A stretch of DNA of 40,621 nt, from IMG/VR virus record IMGVR_UViG_3300027980_000057, positions 1 through 40,621 of that record; one strand, given 5' to 3'. Both the position numbers and the translations under genes were made by a program. This stretch comes from a virus. A model generated the notes under the pieces. The model was not told the origin of the DNA, ran no database searches, and saw nothing but the letters and a program-made list of their open reading frames with translations. Positions 30,072 through 38,008 of the stretch are shown piece by piece (the stretch's first letter is position 1; the number at the start of each line of letters is the position of its first letter).

Positions 30072-30593
30072 ATGGAAACCGCTGAAAATATCCGTTTCAA
30101 TGTTATAAGGAACGCCCTGTACCACACCGCCCGCCGCCGCAGTGCAGAGCTGTGGAGCCGTATTTTCAGTTTTATCATTATTGCGCTTGGGACAGCGGCC
30201 ATGTCGGATCTGGCGGGCGGCATCGGTATCCCCGCCATTGTACCGGGGGCGCTGGTCGCCCTGGCGGGGGCGGCGCAACTGGTTTTCGATTTCGCCGGAC
30301 AGGCGCGAACGCACCAGCAATTGCAACGGCAATATTATGAATTGCTGGCGGACATGGAGGAGAGCCTTGACCCCGCCGAGCAGGACCTGGCCAGATGGCG
30401 GGCCGACATGATCCGGATTACCAGCGACGAACCCCCAATCTACCGCGCCATTGACGCCAAGGCCTATAATGACGCCATCGACGCCGCCGATTTTGACGCG
30501 GGTGAACGATTGACCATCCCCTGGCATCATAACATCCTCGGCCACTTGTGGCACTTCGACGGCCACAGATATGTGAAGCTCTGCGAAAAATGA
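30072..30593 (+). CDS. SLATT-like two-helix membrane protein (moron)
   Basis: 173 aa. Layout: an amphipathic start (RNALYHTARRRSAELWSR), membrane helix 1 (IFSFIIIALGTAAMSDLAGG, ~31-52), helix 2 (IVPGALVALAGAAQLVFDFAGQ, ~57-78), then a helix with HQQLQRQYYELLADMEE and a motif ITSDEPPIYRAID. This order, with short loop between the two helices and an EPP motif after the helical arm, resembles SLATT-type proteins, which are thought to be membrane effectors in antiphage and nucleotide-signalling systems. It is the only multi-gene + strand unit in the phage besides the repressor. Superinfection exclusion is the inferred role; similarity needs a profile search. Confidence 0.68.
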   Translation: METAENIRFNVIRNALYHTARRRSAELWSRIFSFIIIALGTAAMSDLAGGIGIPAIVPGALVALAGAAQLVFDFAGQARTHQQLQRQYYELLADMEESLDPAEQDLARWRADMIRITSDEPPIYRAIDAKAYNDAIDAADFDAGERLTIPWHHNILGHLWHFDGHRYVKLCEK

Positions 30594-30619
30594 TTTAATG
30601 TAACAGGGCGGCTTAATGT

Positions 30620-30823
30620 TCATACCATGCCCTTATCAATGGCCCACTGCTCAGGCAGGGTAATCACGCCATCATAAGACCCTGTCTCTGAATAAAATTC
30701 GGCAACTGATTTAGGCAGCCAGACATTCACCGAACCGCCATGATCCACCAGCCAGGCGTCAATACTTTCATAAATCACCCGAACTTCAATATCGACCAGA
30801 TCACTTTTCATTATATTTCCCAT
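30620..30823 (-). CDS. Small early/middle protein (67 aa), unknown
   Basis: MKSDLVDIEVRVIYESIDAWLVDHGGSVNVWLPKSVAEFY resembles a compact alpha/beta protein with a WLP motif, but I do not recognise it. Its start overlaps the stop of the 38-residue frame upstream (TAATG), which speaks for real translation. It converges with the + strand moron, whose stop lies 26 bp away. A GGGC/GCCC pairing in the gap is too weak to call a terminator. Confidence 0.55.
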   Translation of the reverse strand: MGNIMKSDLVDIEVRVIYESIDAWLVDHGGSVNVWLPKSVAEFYSETGSYDGVITLPEQWAIDKGMV

Positions 30824-30939
30824 TAATCTTTGTATGCCTTTGGATGCTCATCCGGCAGGTTTTCCATCAAATAGGCAATTGCGCCCTTGCTCATTCCCCT
30901 GGGGGGGCGGAGCTGGTCTAGTGGCACTTTCGGCTCCAT
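30823..30939 (-). CDS. 38-residue frame, possible frameshift extension
   Basis: MEPKVPLDQLRPPRGMSKGAI... ends in HPKAYKD and overlaps the next start (TAATG). It lacks a ribosome site. The same frame is open backward to a nine-A run at 31010-31002 in the upstream gene, so it may be reached by -1 slippage instead of by its own start. Confidence 0.45.
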   Translation of the reverse strand: MEPKVPLDQLRPPRGMSKGAIAYLMENLPDEHPKAYKD

Positions 30940-30971
30940 TGTGTCAGGGGCGCGCAGTTTGGCCTGCTTGC

Positions 30972-31370
30972 TTATTTTCTTGGCCGGGAAGCGGAGGGAA
31001 CTTTTTTTTTAGGTTCCAGTTTCGGAATGCTCACCACAAGGCCGCCATCGACAATTTCATGTGTTGTTGGCGTAACTGAACAGGTCTCAGTCGGAATTCC
31101 GTCCAGCAGGGGAAGATCAATACGGGCATCAGCTTTGCCATTTTTCGATAAAGAAAAGCTGTCCCCCAACATTATCATAATTTTGCCCTTATCATCATCC
31201 TCACCAATAAGGCAATTAAGCCGGTCGCCAATATTCATCCCCGTACTCTCAAGGAGCTCTCTCTTGATATGAACCCGCAATTTCAAGTTATTCCCCGCCG
31301 GGGTTACGGAAATGGCGCAACCTTGCCAGCCACGGCGCGGCATATAGGGTTTAATTTCAACAAATGACAT
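30972..31370 (-). CDS. Early/middle protein of 132 aa with A9 run near its end
   Basis: Beta-rich (GCAISVTPAGNNLKLRVHIKRELLESTGMNIGDRLNCLIGEDDDKGKIMIML), somewhat like swapped-hairpin AbrB/MraZ-type DNA-binding proteins, then a disordered Lys-rich tail. A good AAGGAG site precedes the ATG. The tail codons CCT AAA AAA AAA GTT hold nine A in a row; slipping back one base there leaves this frame and opens one that continues for ~60 residues to 30823. Not a recognised family; a DNA-binding or regulatory role is a guess from shape. Confidence 0.6.
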   Translation of the reverse strand: MSFVEIKPYMPRRGWQGCAISVTPAGNNLKLRVHIKRELLESTGMNIGDRLNCLIGEDDDKGKIMIMLGDSFSLSKNGKADARIDLPLLDGIPTETCSVTPTTHEIVDGGLVVSIPKLEPKKKVPSASRPRK

Positions 31371-31371
31371 T

Positions 31372-31791
31372 TTATTTCTCCTTCCTGTTTTTCATCGCCT
31401 TCAGGGCCTCGATGACTTTCCGGGCCTCATCGCCCGAAATCCATTCCGGGTTTTCAATTCCGGTCATGCGGACGACAAATTTCTGCAGAGCCGCCCGCAA
31501 CTGGCTTTTATCGCAGTCGAGCTTGCCTTTCGCATGCAGATCCCACCACAGGGCATAGATCAGCCGGACATCGGCATTTTTCGATGATCGGCGAAAGGAT
31601 TTCTTCTTTTTGGCTTTCCAGCCTTTGCTTTTAAAATGATCCAGCGCCTGATGCAGCTGCGTCAGGGTCATGACGGCGGCGCTGTCCTTGCCCGTGGCGG
31701 CCATCAGACAATCCTGATAGGCGTCATCGTCCAGGCATAAGTCTTTCTTGGCGATATGGATCCGGGCCAAAAGGCCGTTACGAGAGGTCAT
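31372..31791 (-). CDS. gemA: GemA-like regulator (Mu gp16 family)
   Basis: 139 aa. DUF1018/GemA features: RIHIAKKDLCLDDDAYQDCLMAATGKDSAAVMTLTQLHQALDHFKSKGWK, a Lys-rich linker, then LIYALWWDLHAKGKL and FVVRMTGIENPEWISGDEARKVIEALKAM. In Mu, GemA is known to influence host gene expression and DNA supercoiling. It overlaps the preceding gene by 4 bp (ATGA), as most genes in this region do. Confidence 0.88.
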   Translation of the reverse strand: MTSRNGLLARIHIAKKDLCLDDDAYQDCLMAATGKDSAAVMTLTQLHQALDHFKSKGWKAKKKKSFRRSSKNADVRLIYALWWDLHAKGKLDCDKSQLRAALQKFVVRMTGIENPEWISGDEARKVIEALKAMKNRKEK

Positions 31792-31985
31792 AATCTTCCC
31801 TCCTGTCGCTCAAAAAAAGCAATGGCCTGGGCCGTGGCGTCCCGCAGGCTCATCGGCGCATTATTAAACCGGGCGTTCATTAACGGTCGCTTGACGGCTT
31901 TCGGCATCTGCCGCCAGTGATAGCGACAGGCGTGTTTTCCTTTCGGGATTTCTTCATCGCAGTGGGGATGCAGGCACACAGGCAT
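31788..31985 (-). CDS. Small zinc-finger-like protein (65 aa)
   Basis: N-terminal ligands C4, C9, C20 and H23 in CLHPHCDEEIPKGKHACRYHW make a short treble-clef-like finger, followed by a helix (MNARFNNAPMSLRDATAQAIAFFERQEG). Related small Cys/His proteins accompany GemA in transposable phages. DNA or RNA binding is inferred. Confidence 0.62.
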   Translation of the reverse strand: MPVCLHPHCDEEIPKGKHACRYHWRQMPKAVKRPLMNARFNNAPMSLRDATAQAIAFFERQEGRL

Positions 31986-31998
31986 GATTTTTCCTTTT

Positions 31999-32199
31999 TT
32001 ACAGTGATGTTACTTTTTGATTTCTGACCTGGATCAGCCGTTCGGCCACCCGAACCATCATGTCGATTTCGATCGTCGCCTCATCCGGCGTCATGCTGCC
32101 TTCCGCGACCAGTTCGGGATACAGGCTTTCGCGCATCCGCACTTCGCGCTGAACGCAGCGGATCAGGGTGTCAATATCATAGTGATACAGCGGGTCCAT
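31999..32199 (-). CDS. Small helical early protein (66 aa)
   Basis: Starts MDPLYHYDIDTLIRCVQREVRMRESLYPELVA and ends MMVRVAERLIQVRNQKV: two long amphipathic helices, probably a hairpin. A strong AAGGAG site stands six bases before the ATG. It overlaps the gene upstream by ~23 bp, typical of this densely packed early operon. Not recognised. Confidence 0.58.
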   Translation of the reverse strand: MDPLYHYDIDTLIRCVQREVRMRESLYPELVAEGSMTPDEATIEIDMMVRVAERLIQVRNQKVTSL

Positions 32200-32578
32200 G
32201 ATGGTCTCCTTGTGATGTTTTGCTTGTTTCGGGGGTCAAATATTCGCGCCGGGTCTGTCCGGACCGGCCGCGTGATGTAATGGCGGCGATCAATGCCGCC
32301 CAATCGCCGCCCGCCGCCACATATTGCGCCACCAGGCGCACGGGGTCGGCCAGATTATTATCAATTTCGGCCCCGCCGTCCGGATCCGCAGGCGCCGGGC
32401 ATTCATTAATGGGTGATTTAAGAATTTTTAAAGTCCGTGAAAGAGCGACCCGCAGATGGGCGCGTTCAGACAAGGATGGCTTTGCCTTCATGCACCCACC
32501 GGCCGCCAGAGCCAGATCCTGAAGCTGATCCTTCAAGTCCTGGGTGGTGATCTTCTCTGGTGGGTGCATGAAGGCCAT
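32177..32578 (-). CDS. Early protein of 133 aa, unknown
   Basis: Starts MAFMHPPEKITTQDLKDQLQDLALAAGG; a helical middle (LSERAHLRVALSRTLKILKSP) and C-terminal DPVRLVAQYVAAGGDWAALIAAITSRG follow. A TTG two codons before this ATG overlaps the upstream stop and is the other possible start. No family recognised; the pattern of helices gives no motif. Its last 23 bp overlap the 66-aa gene. Confidence 0.5.
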   Translation of the reverse strand: MAFMHPPEKITTQDLKDQLQDLALAAGGCMKAKPSLSERAHLRVALSRTLKILKSPINECPAPADPDGGAEIDNNLADPVRLVAQYVAAGGDWAALIAAITSRGRSGQTRREYLTPETSKTSQGDHHGPAVSL

Positions 32579-32580
32579 GA

Positions 32581-32796
32581 TCAATATTCCGGCTTTTCGT
32601 AACGCAGTTTATCCCCGAATTCCTCCCGGAATTTATCGACGTCCAGTCCTTTATATTCCGCATAGGCCTCGGTCAGGCGGGCGTATGCCTCCGTGCCAAA
32701 GCCCAGAAAATAGGCCAGACGCGGGTCATGCATCATCCGTTTGAGAATATAAGCGACAGCGGCTTCGGCCTTGGTCGGTGTGCGAACATCTGTCAT
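32581..32796 (-). CDS. Small early protein (71 aa), unknown
   Basis: MTDVRTPTKAEAAVAYILKRMMHDPRLAYFLGFGTEAYARLTEAYAEYKGLDVDKFREEFG is Ala/Tyr-rich and helical. The HDPRLAYFLGFGTEAYARLTEAYA block, with two ARL/EAYA turns, looks like a short helical repeat. It is spaced three bases from the gene before it. Family not recognised. Confidence 0.57.
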   Translation of the reverse strand: MTDVRTPTKAEAAVAYILKRMMHDPRLAYFLGFGTEAYARLTEAYAEYKGLDVDKFREEFGDKLRYEKPEY

Positions 32797-32799
32797 GAC

Positions 32800-33012
32800 T
32801 TAGCCCTCCGCCTTATGGTTGATGGCGCGGCGCGCCATATCTTTCGTATGCTCCGGGAATTCTTCAAAAACCGCATCACGGCTGATGTCCTCCCGGTCCA
32901 GATGTTCCCGGGCGACGGATTTCGCGCCCTTGCAATGCCGCGCCAGGACATAAAAATCATCCCCGGACAGCGTTTTGACTTTAAAGAGCTTTCCCGCTTT
33001 CTTTTTGCTCAT
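32800..33012 (-). CDS. Small early protein (70 aa), basic, unknown
   Basis: MSKKKAGKLFKVKTLSGDDFYVLARHCKGAKSVAREHLDREDISRDAVFEEFPEHTKDMARRAI: a basic start, a beta hairpin with DDFYVLA and a helical end. ATGA overlap with the DUF3164 gene shows translational coupling. It resembles small phage nucleic-acid-binding proteins in charge, nothing more. Confidence 0.57.
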   Translation of the reverse strand: MSKKKAGKLFKVKTLSGDDFYVLARHCKGAKSVAREHLDREDISRDAVFEEFPEHTKDMARRAINHKAEG

Positions 33013-33656
33013 GACGACACCTGTGTCGCCTTCGCGATGTCGATGGTCACGGGCGTAAATTTATCCTCCACCGTGGCGCGGCGAAAAAACCGGACGTATG
33101 ATTTACTGCCCATCGTCCGCATGCTGTCATTGATGGCTTCGACCGCCTTTTTCCAGCGGGGATCGTCAATTTCCAGCCGGCGCAGGGAAAAGAGCGCTTC
33201 CCGGTTCACCTGACCCGTCTTGCCCACATTGAAGGCGTGGTTGACCAGCGCGCTGATCTCGGCGGCGCTTGTCGCCGACCAGTCGGCGATACATTCGTCA
33301 ATCAGTTGCTTGGCGACCTGCAGTTCCGGCCCGAATGTGATGAAATCCTGGATTATGATCTGAACCTTCATCAGGCCGTCAAATGACTGGAAGGTCACAT
33401 TGCCTTTCCTGCCGCCTTTCGTCAGGCCGTATTTTTCCTCAAGCAACTCCATGAAGGTCGCGACATCGCTGTATGTATGGGCCTGAAAGCGGGCGATCTG
33501 GTCACTGAGATCGCTGGCGTAGGCCATGATCTTCTTGACCAGATCATCTTCCATTTTTTCATGATCTTTAATCAGGTTTTCCGGCACCAGCCGGCCTTTG
33601 CTGTCCTGTAAATATCCGGCGGGGACGCCGGTCGTATCGTTTGCTTCGCTATTCAT
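33009..33656 (-). CDS. DUF3164 protein
   Basis: 215 aa, clear DUF3164 (PF11363): GYLQDSKGRLVPENLIKDHEKMEDDLVKKI near the start, IARFQAHTYSDVATFMELLEEKYG, GGRKGNVTFQSFDGLMKVQIIIQDFITFGPELQVAKQLIDEC, then LVNHAFNVGKTGQVNREALFSLRRLEIDDPRWKKAVEAINDSM and a final SKSYVRFFRRAT. Such proteins stand in the early operon of many transposable phages; the function is not known to me, and I see no Gam here whose place it could fill. Confidence 0.9.
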   Translation of the reverse strand: MNSEANDTTGVPAGYLQDSKGRLVPENLIKDHEKMEDDLVKKIMAYASDLSDQIARFQAHTYSDVATFMELLEEKYGLTKGGRKGNVTFQSFDGLMKVQIIIQDFITFGPELQVAKQLIDECIADWSATSAAEISALVNHAFNVGKTGQVNREALFSLRRLEIDDPRWKKAVEAINDSMRTMGSKSYVRFFRRATVEDKFTPVTIDIAKATQVSS

Positions 33657-33657
33657 T

Positions 33658-33951
33658 TCAAGCTCCGTTAAACAGGTTGATAATCGGGGTTAAAAAGGTC
33701 TTTTTCCTATGGGTCTTGATCGCCCCGCCGCGGGCGAGCAGCACCGGATCAAGCTTCACAACATTGTTTGGCCGCGCGCCGACCCGCCTGTTCACGCCCG
33801 GGCTGCTCTCCAGGATGGCGATGCTGGTGTGGATGCTGACCAGTTCATCCAGGAGATGTTCGGTCTCACCAGGCATTAATTTACAGCCGTGCCGTGATCT
33901 GGCGGCCGTGACATATTCGACCAGGTCGCGCACGCGTTCACTGATTTCCAT
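33658..33951 (-). CDS. Early protein of 97 aa, unknown
   Basis: From ATG 33951 (GAGG eight bases before; one base after the upstream stop) the protein reads MEISERVRDLVEYVTAARSRHGCKLMPGETEHLLDELVSIHTSIAILESS, then a basic C-terminus VNRRVGARPNNVVKLDPVLLARGGAIKTHRKKTF. A TTG start further upstream would overlap the previous gene. A coiled-coil first half and a basic tail may point to DNA association; no family recognised. Confidence 0.58.
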   Translation of the reverse strand: MEISERVRDLVEYVTAARSRHGCKLMPGETEHLLDELVSIHTSIAILESSPGVNRRVGARPNNVVKLDPVLLARGGAIKTHRKKTFLTPIINLFNGA

Positions 33952-33952
33952 T

Positions 33953-34306
33953 TCATTGTCCTCGTTCAATACAGGTTAAGCAGGCGCGGCAATGCTGAAA
34001 CGCTTTCGGATTTGCCGTGGTGAGCGGCGCATTCTGATACTCCACACAGGCGCGCCGGGTGATTTCCTTGTCCAGATACGGACAATTGACAGTTTCGTGC
34101 ATCAGTTCGGTTCTAATCTTCCTTTCAACTCCATCGAGTTTCGCGGGATATTTATTGCCGAGCAGCAGATTGACCGCAGTAGAACTGATACCGATAAGTC
34201 GGGCGGTTGCCGATTGGTTGGTTCGATCAACCTCTTCCGCCAGAGCGGTGATGAAGCCAGGCGGATTTTCGCCCCATGACTTGCGGACGCGATTACAGGC
34301 TGTCAT
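33953..34306 (-). CDS. HTH protein with C-terminal cysteine cluster (117 aa)
   Basis: An N-terminal helix-turn-helix of the Cro/repressor kind (TNQSATARLIGISSTAVNLLLGNKYPAKLDGVERKI) is followed by six cysteines in CPYLDKEITRRACVEYQ and HCRACLTC, enough for a zinc or Fe-S site. Similar 'regulator with Cys tail' proteins occur in early regions of transposable phages. It is probably a transcription regulator; the target is unknown. ATGA overlap with the gene before it. Confidence 0.75.
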   Translation of the reverse strand: MTACNRVRKSWGENPPGFITALAEEVDRTNQSATARLIGISSTAVNLLLGNKYPAKLDGVERKIRTELMHETVNCPYLDKEITRRACVEYQNAPLTTANPKAFQHCRACLTCIERGQ

Positions 34307-34893
34307 GATCGGTCTCCCTTGATTAGAAATGGTTTTTTGATATTCGGATCAAATATTTCTTTTTTTGCTGTGCGGACCACTGGCGCCATTGGCCCATGAT
34401 CACGGTCCAGGAGATATTGCTTCATGCCGTTTGAGGTGAGTTTGCCGTCCGGGATCCGGCGGGGCATTTCCAGTAAATAACCCGCGCGCCGGAGATAATT
34501 TAAATATTTGTATGCGTTGGACTTTGGGGATTTTTCATCGCCTCTGGACGCCAGCATAACCAAATCATCCGCAGTGAATTTCTTGCGTATCCGCATGGCG
34601 CGCCACAAGCGCTCGCGGTATGTGTTTCTATACCTCTTTACCGCGGTCAGCTTGTCATTTGGGCCGGACGTCAATGGCGCACCAGATTTTTTGGCGGTCA
34701 GCCCGCATTCGGTCAACTGGTAGCAGCCGGCCTCCACCCGCTCCACCATGCCGCGCCGCATTAACCCGGCCGCGCCATTCACCAGCTTCCGACGTTCGCT
34801 TCCGGAAACTTGCTCCATCTCCGCAATGGTCAGGCATTGGCCCGGCTCAAGAATATTCAGAACGACCATCTGGGTGCTTGCTTCACCTGGCAT
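34303..34893 (-). CDS. Winged-helix early protein (196 aa)
   Basis: Two winged-helix-like units: residues ~10-60 (LNILEPGQCLTIAEMEQVSGSERRKLVNGAAGLMRRGMVERVEAGCYQLTECGL) and ~85-150 (ERLWRAMRIRKKFTADDLVMLASRGDEKSPKSNAYKYLNYLRRAGYLLEMPR). It lies one base after the MuB stop, so it is coupled to the transposition genes. DNA binding is likely; its part in transposition or regulation is unknown. Confidence 0.7.
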   Translation of the reverse strand: MPGEASTQMVVLNILEPGQCLTIAEMEQVSGSERRKLVNGAAGLMRRGMVERVEAGCYQLTECGLTAKKSGAPLTSGPNDKLTAVKRYRNTYRERLWRAMRIRKKFTADDLVMLASRGDEKSPKSNAYKYLNYLRRAGYLLEMPRRIPDGKLTSNGMKQYLLDRDHGPMAPVVRTAKKEIFDPNIKKPFLIKGDRS

Positions 34894-34894
34894 C

Positions 34895-35647
34895 TTACGC
34901 CTCCACCTTTATCGGCCGCCCATTTTCCCGGCTGTTAAGCAAAACCTTGCCAGTCATCGACTTGCAGGTGACTTTCTCCGCATTGTGCTTGCCAAAACGT
35001 TCTATCGCCATCAAACCTTCCTTGACTTCGCGGATCCGCCCTTTAGAAACCCTATGCAGGAACTCAACAAGATCCTCGGCGACTTCGACCTCGCAAAGCT
35101 CGCTTACCAATTTCCCAACATCGGCGCGGTTGGCAGGTTGGAACTCTACATATTGCCCGACGCGGCTGGCGATCTGGGGGAAGCGTGTCAGGTTGGCCCT
35201 GACTTTTCCCATCCCGACAAATACGAAAGGAATCTCAAGCAGGTCTGACAGATCACGCAGGGTTTCAAGTATTTTGGTGTTGCGACTGATATGATCGACT
35301 TCATCAACGATCACCGCAAAGGGGCGGCGCTCTATTACCGCTTGCCGGTGCCGCTCCATCAGTCCGTCAATGGCTTGTTTAAACCTGTCCTGAAACGAAT
35401 GGCGCGGAACGATGCTCATCACCTCAAGTAATTCCTGCATCATCCAGCGCGGCGTCCATTCTGCCTTCGCCCGAATAAACACGGCGTCATGCTGTGTCGC
35501 CCACCAATCTGTTACGGATGTTTTGCCGTGGCCGGGATAGCCATCAATCACCATCAGGCAGGCCTCGCCAGCCCCACGCTCTTCCAGGGCAGTGAAGGCC
35601 GCAAGGAAGCGCGCCACATTTGAGGTGGTGACAAATTTATTACGCAT
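34895..35647 (-). CDS. MuB-type AAA+ ATPase (target DNA activator)
   Basis: 250 aa. Walker A GYPGHGKTS (36-44), Walker B PFAVIVDEVDHI, and a C-terminal helical part with IREVKEGLMAIERFG. MuB forms ATP-dependent filaments on DNA, brings target DNA to MuA and gives target immunity. Mu MuB is 312 aa; this one lacks the N-terminal HTH part, as do other short transposable-phage versions. The ATG follows a GGAG site and lies one base after the MuA stop; the frame is open further upstream only inside MuA. Confidence 0.93.
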   Translation of the reverse strand: MRNKFVTTSNVARFLAAFTALEERGAGEACLMVIDGYPGHGKTSVTDWWATQHDAVFIRAKAEWTPRWMMQELLEVMSIVPRHSFQDRFKQAIDGLMERHRQAVIERRPFAVIVDEVDHISRNTKILETLRDLSDLLEIPFVFVGMGKVRANLTRFPQIASRVGQYVEFQPANRADVGKLVSELCEVEVAEDLVEFLHRVSKGRIREVKEGLMAIERFGKHNAEKVTCKSMTGKVLLNSRENGRPIKVEA

Positions 35648-35648
35648 G

Positions 35649-37748
35649 TTATACTTCTCCTTGATTGGTGATATCTTCATCGGCGAGTTTTTGCAGAACA
35701 GCGATGTCGACATCATTGATTTCCAAGAGCATTCTCTTGGTTGAGTTACGGAGCACCTCAAGGAGGTGCTCCTTATCTTTTTCGGTGGCCAGCGCCGGGT
35801 TAACAGATAACCATTTCGCCCAGTCTTCATCCCCGGAAAATGTCGGGCGTCCGCCGCCTTCGATGACGGTAAATTCCGGCTTCGCATTTTCCGAATATTG
35901 AGCCTCGATCGCCGCCACTTGCATCCCCGCCCGGTCCATCTGATCTATGGAAATAACGTCCGCAGGATCATGCTCTATCAACACATCCGGGTTCAGTTCG
36001 GCCTCTGCCTCAAGCCGCTTCTGATTGATGCGGCCCAGGCGGCCTTTAGTTCTTTTTTCGGCCGCCTGCTCCATGAAGGATGCCGGGAAGTAGCCTGTTT
36101 TGTTACCGCCCCACTGCGCAACACAGATAAACTGGCCCTCCATGTTTCTGACCCACACATGCTCAGGCTTATGAATGTCGTAACCGACATAGACATCCTC
36201 GTCATGGAAGAATTCAAGGTCATGGTTGAAATAGATATTGTTGAAAAGCTGAATTTCCCCACGCTTGGTGCGCCGGATTTCATATGGCCGGAAAATATCC
36301 TCATCCATGGGATGCGCCGTTTCAATTTCGATGCCCTTGCCAATATTGTTTTTCCACATTTCCATTGGCGTGGTGTGGCGTTTTTTCCCCGTTTCCATGT
36401 CGCGGATTTTTGCCAATGATGTGTGGGGTTTGGCGTTGTACTCATCAATACCTTGTTGGATCGATGCAATAAAATCAGGCCATTCAATTAACCGATTACT
36501 GCGGCCAAATTCCTTAATATCCTTGCGAGTTATTTTAAAGGCTTTTTGTTTGGCTTCCGGATCCATATCCGCCCCGATATAAGTCGGTAATTTCTTGGCA
36601 GATCGAATGTGAACTTGGTGAATACGCTCGCCTATACCGCGCGCCTGAGAATTATAGGGTAAAGAATGGGTCTTGGTGACACCCAGACGCCCGAATAACG
36701 ACATGCATTTCACATCATCGAAATGCTCGTTTTTGAAACCGCTCCCGTTATCCACATACCAGACGGTGCATATGCCGCAATCAGTGAAGGCGGCGCGGAT
36801 CGCATCCAGCGTGCCCCATGTCTGCTCGGAAAGGGCGGCGGACCAGCCGACAATGCGGCGGGTAAATACATCGATGATCGTTGTGATTTCAGGGCGGAAA
36901 GGTTGCCCGTGGACCGGGTGCGCGACTTCGGCGTCAAAGGTGTGGCCGTCGGCTGTATATACGGCGGAGGGCCATAAATCAGATACATCCCGACGATGAA
37001 ACGCCATGATTTTCTTAAGCTCGCGCGGCCCCATGCGGCCCTTGTTCTGGGTGACAGGGTCAAGTTTTTTTAAAAAGCGGCGGACTTGCCCGTAGCTCGG
37101 GCATAGAATGCCCAGTTCTGTCTGCATTTCCGCCACGACGTCGGTCAGAGCAGGTTTCTGCGGCTGCGCCCAGAGCTTGATAAACAGCCCGGCCCATTGC
37201 GGCACAGTCAGCATCTCGCGTGACTTGGGGGCAAGGGCCTTATGGCCGCGTTTGGCCGCCTCAAGCCAGCGATAAAGGCTTGTCCTGGAGAGGGTTCTTT
37301 TTCCGCGCTCTTGCCCCGACCTTGCATTGGCCACCGGGATCAGATCGGCGACCTTACCGCTCAGATCGCCGGACTTGGCGAGCAGAACCAGCTCCTTTGC
37401 GGCGCGGGTCCGTGAGAGGGATAAATCATCCATAATACGCGCCCATTCGTTCAGGATCACGATCCGCGCCTGCATGGTTTCCTGCTGATAATCTTTCAGG
37501 TTTTCCACCTCATTAAGAAGTGGTGTTTTAACAACAACGTCACTCCGGTTGATGGAGCGTCGGATCAGCGCCTTTCGCGCCTTTTCGGGCAACGCGTCGA
37601 CGGGGTATATTTTGCCGCCGCCACGGCCTTTTCGCGGCTTAAAAGCCCAGCCCTCATTTTTGGCTTTTCGCTGAATATTCCGCTCCGTACCCGGCAGATC
37701 CGGCAGCTTCATTTCGGCCAGTTGCGATGCGGTGTAAAACCTGCTCAT
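35649..37748 (-). CDS. MuA-type DDE transposase
   Basis: 699 aa. The N-terminal winged helix (FYTASQLAEMKLPDLPGTERNIQRKAK, residues 2-60) is the enhancer/end-binding part; middle HTH domains (~100-230) bind the end sites. The catalytic trio is D267 (YTADGH), D333 (WYVDNGSGF) and E374 (ARGIGERIH), close to Mu's D269, D336, E392. A beta-barrel domain follows (YEIRRTKRGEIQLFNNIYFNH...), then an acidic/helical C-terminus expected to contact MuB and ClpX. It drives integration and replicative transposition at the TGTA ends. ATGA overlap with the 87-aa gene fixes the start at 37748. Confidence 0.96.
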   Translation of the reverse strand: MSRFYTASQLAEMKLPDLPGTERNIQRKAKNEGWAFKPRKGRGGGKIYPVDALPEKARKALIRRSINRSDVVVKTPLLNEVENLKDYQQETMQARIVILNEWARIMDDLSLSRTRAAKELVLLAKSGDLSGKVADLIPVANARSGQERGKRTLSRTSLYRWLEAAKRGHKALAPKSREMLTVPQWAGLFIKLWAQPQKPALTDVVAEMQTELGILCPSYGQVRRFLKKLDPVTQNKGRMGPRELKKIMAFHRRDVSDLWPSAVYTADGHTFDAEVAHPVHGQPFRPEITTIIDVFTRRIVGWSAALSEQTWGTLDAIRAAFTDCGICTVWYVDNGSGFKNEHFDDVKCMSLFGRLGVTKTHSLPYNSQARGIGERIHQVHIRSAKKLPTYIGADMDPEAKQKAFKITRKDIKEFGRSNRLIEWPDFIASIQQGIDEYNAKPHTSLAKIRDMETGKKRHTTPMEMWKNNIGKGIEIETAHPMDEDIFRPYEIRRTKRGEIQLFNNIYFNHDLEFFHDEDVYVGYDIHKPEHVWVRNMEGQFICVAQWGGNKTGYFPASFMEQAAEKRTKGRLGRINQKRLEAEAELNPDVLIEHDPADVISIDQMDRAGMQVAAIEAQYSENAKPEFTVIEGGGRPTFSGDEDWAKWLSVNPALATEKDKEHLLEVLRNSTKRMLLEINDVDIAVLQKLADEDITNQGEV

Positions 37749-38008
37749 ACCAATTCCCCCGTTTTTGTCTGGCGACGGGCGGTAAGACACTTCTTTATTT
37801 TTTCAATGAAGGCGTCTAAAGCTTCCATCGCTTCAATATCAGTGTCCGCTTCGGGAATGCCAGGAACGATAAGGTCGTCATTGACCCTGCTATGGCGGGC
37901 CAATACTTCAATTATTGATTTTCGTGCGGAAGGTAGTTTTAAGGCCCCTCTTGGCATATAATTACCAAACTCGATAAGGCCTGATCTCCATACATATGCA
38001 TATCTCAT
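37745..38008 (-). CDS. Small early protein before transposase (87 aa)
   Basis: MRYAYVWRSGLIEFGNYMPRGALKLPSARKSIIEVLARHSRVNDDLIVPGIPEADTDIEAMEALDAFIEKI. The first part is a beta hairpin with YVWRSGLIEFG, the rest helical. Coupled at both sides by ATGA overlaps (with the 157-aa gene and with MuA). Similar short proteins stand before MuA in related prophages, to my memory; function unknown. Confidence 0.65.
   Translation of the reverse strand: MRYAYVWRSGLIEFGNYMPRGALKLPSARKSIIEVLARHSRVNDDLIVPGIPEADTDIEAMEALDAFIEKIKKCLTARRQTKTGELV

Noticed and set aside
29772-30623. 283-codon - strand frame across the moron
   Set aside because: It is antisense to two + strand genes with good start signals, overlaps mor, and its product has no protein-like pattern.
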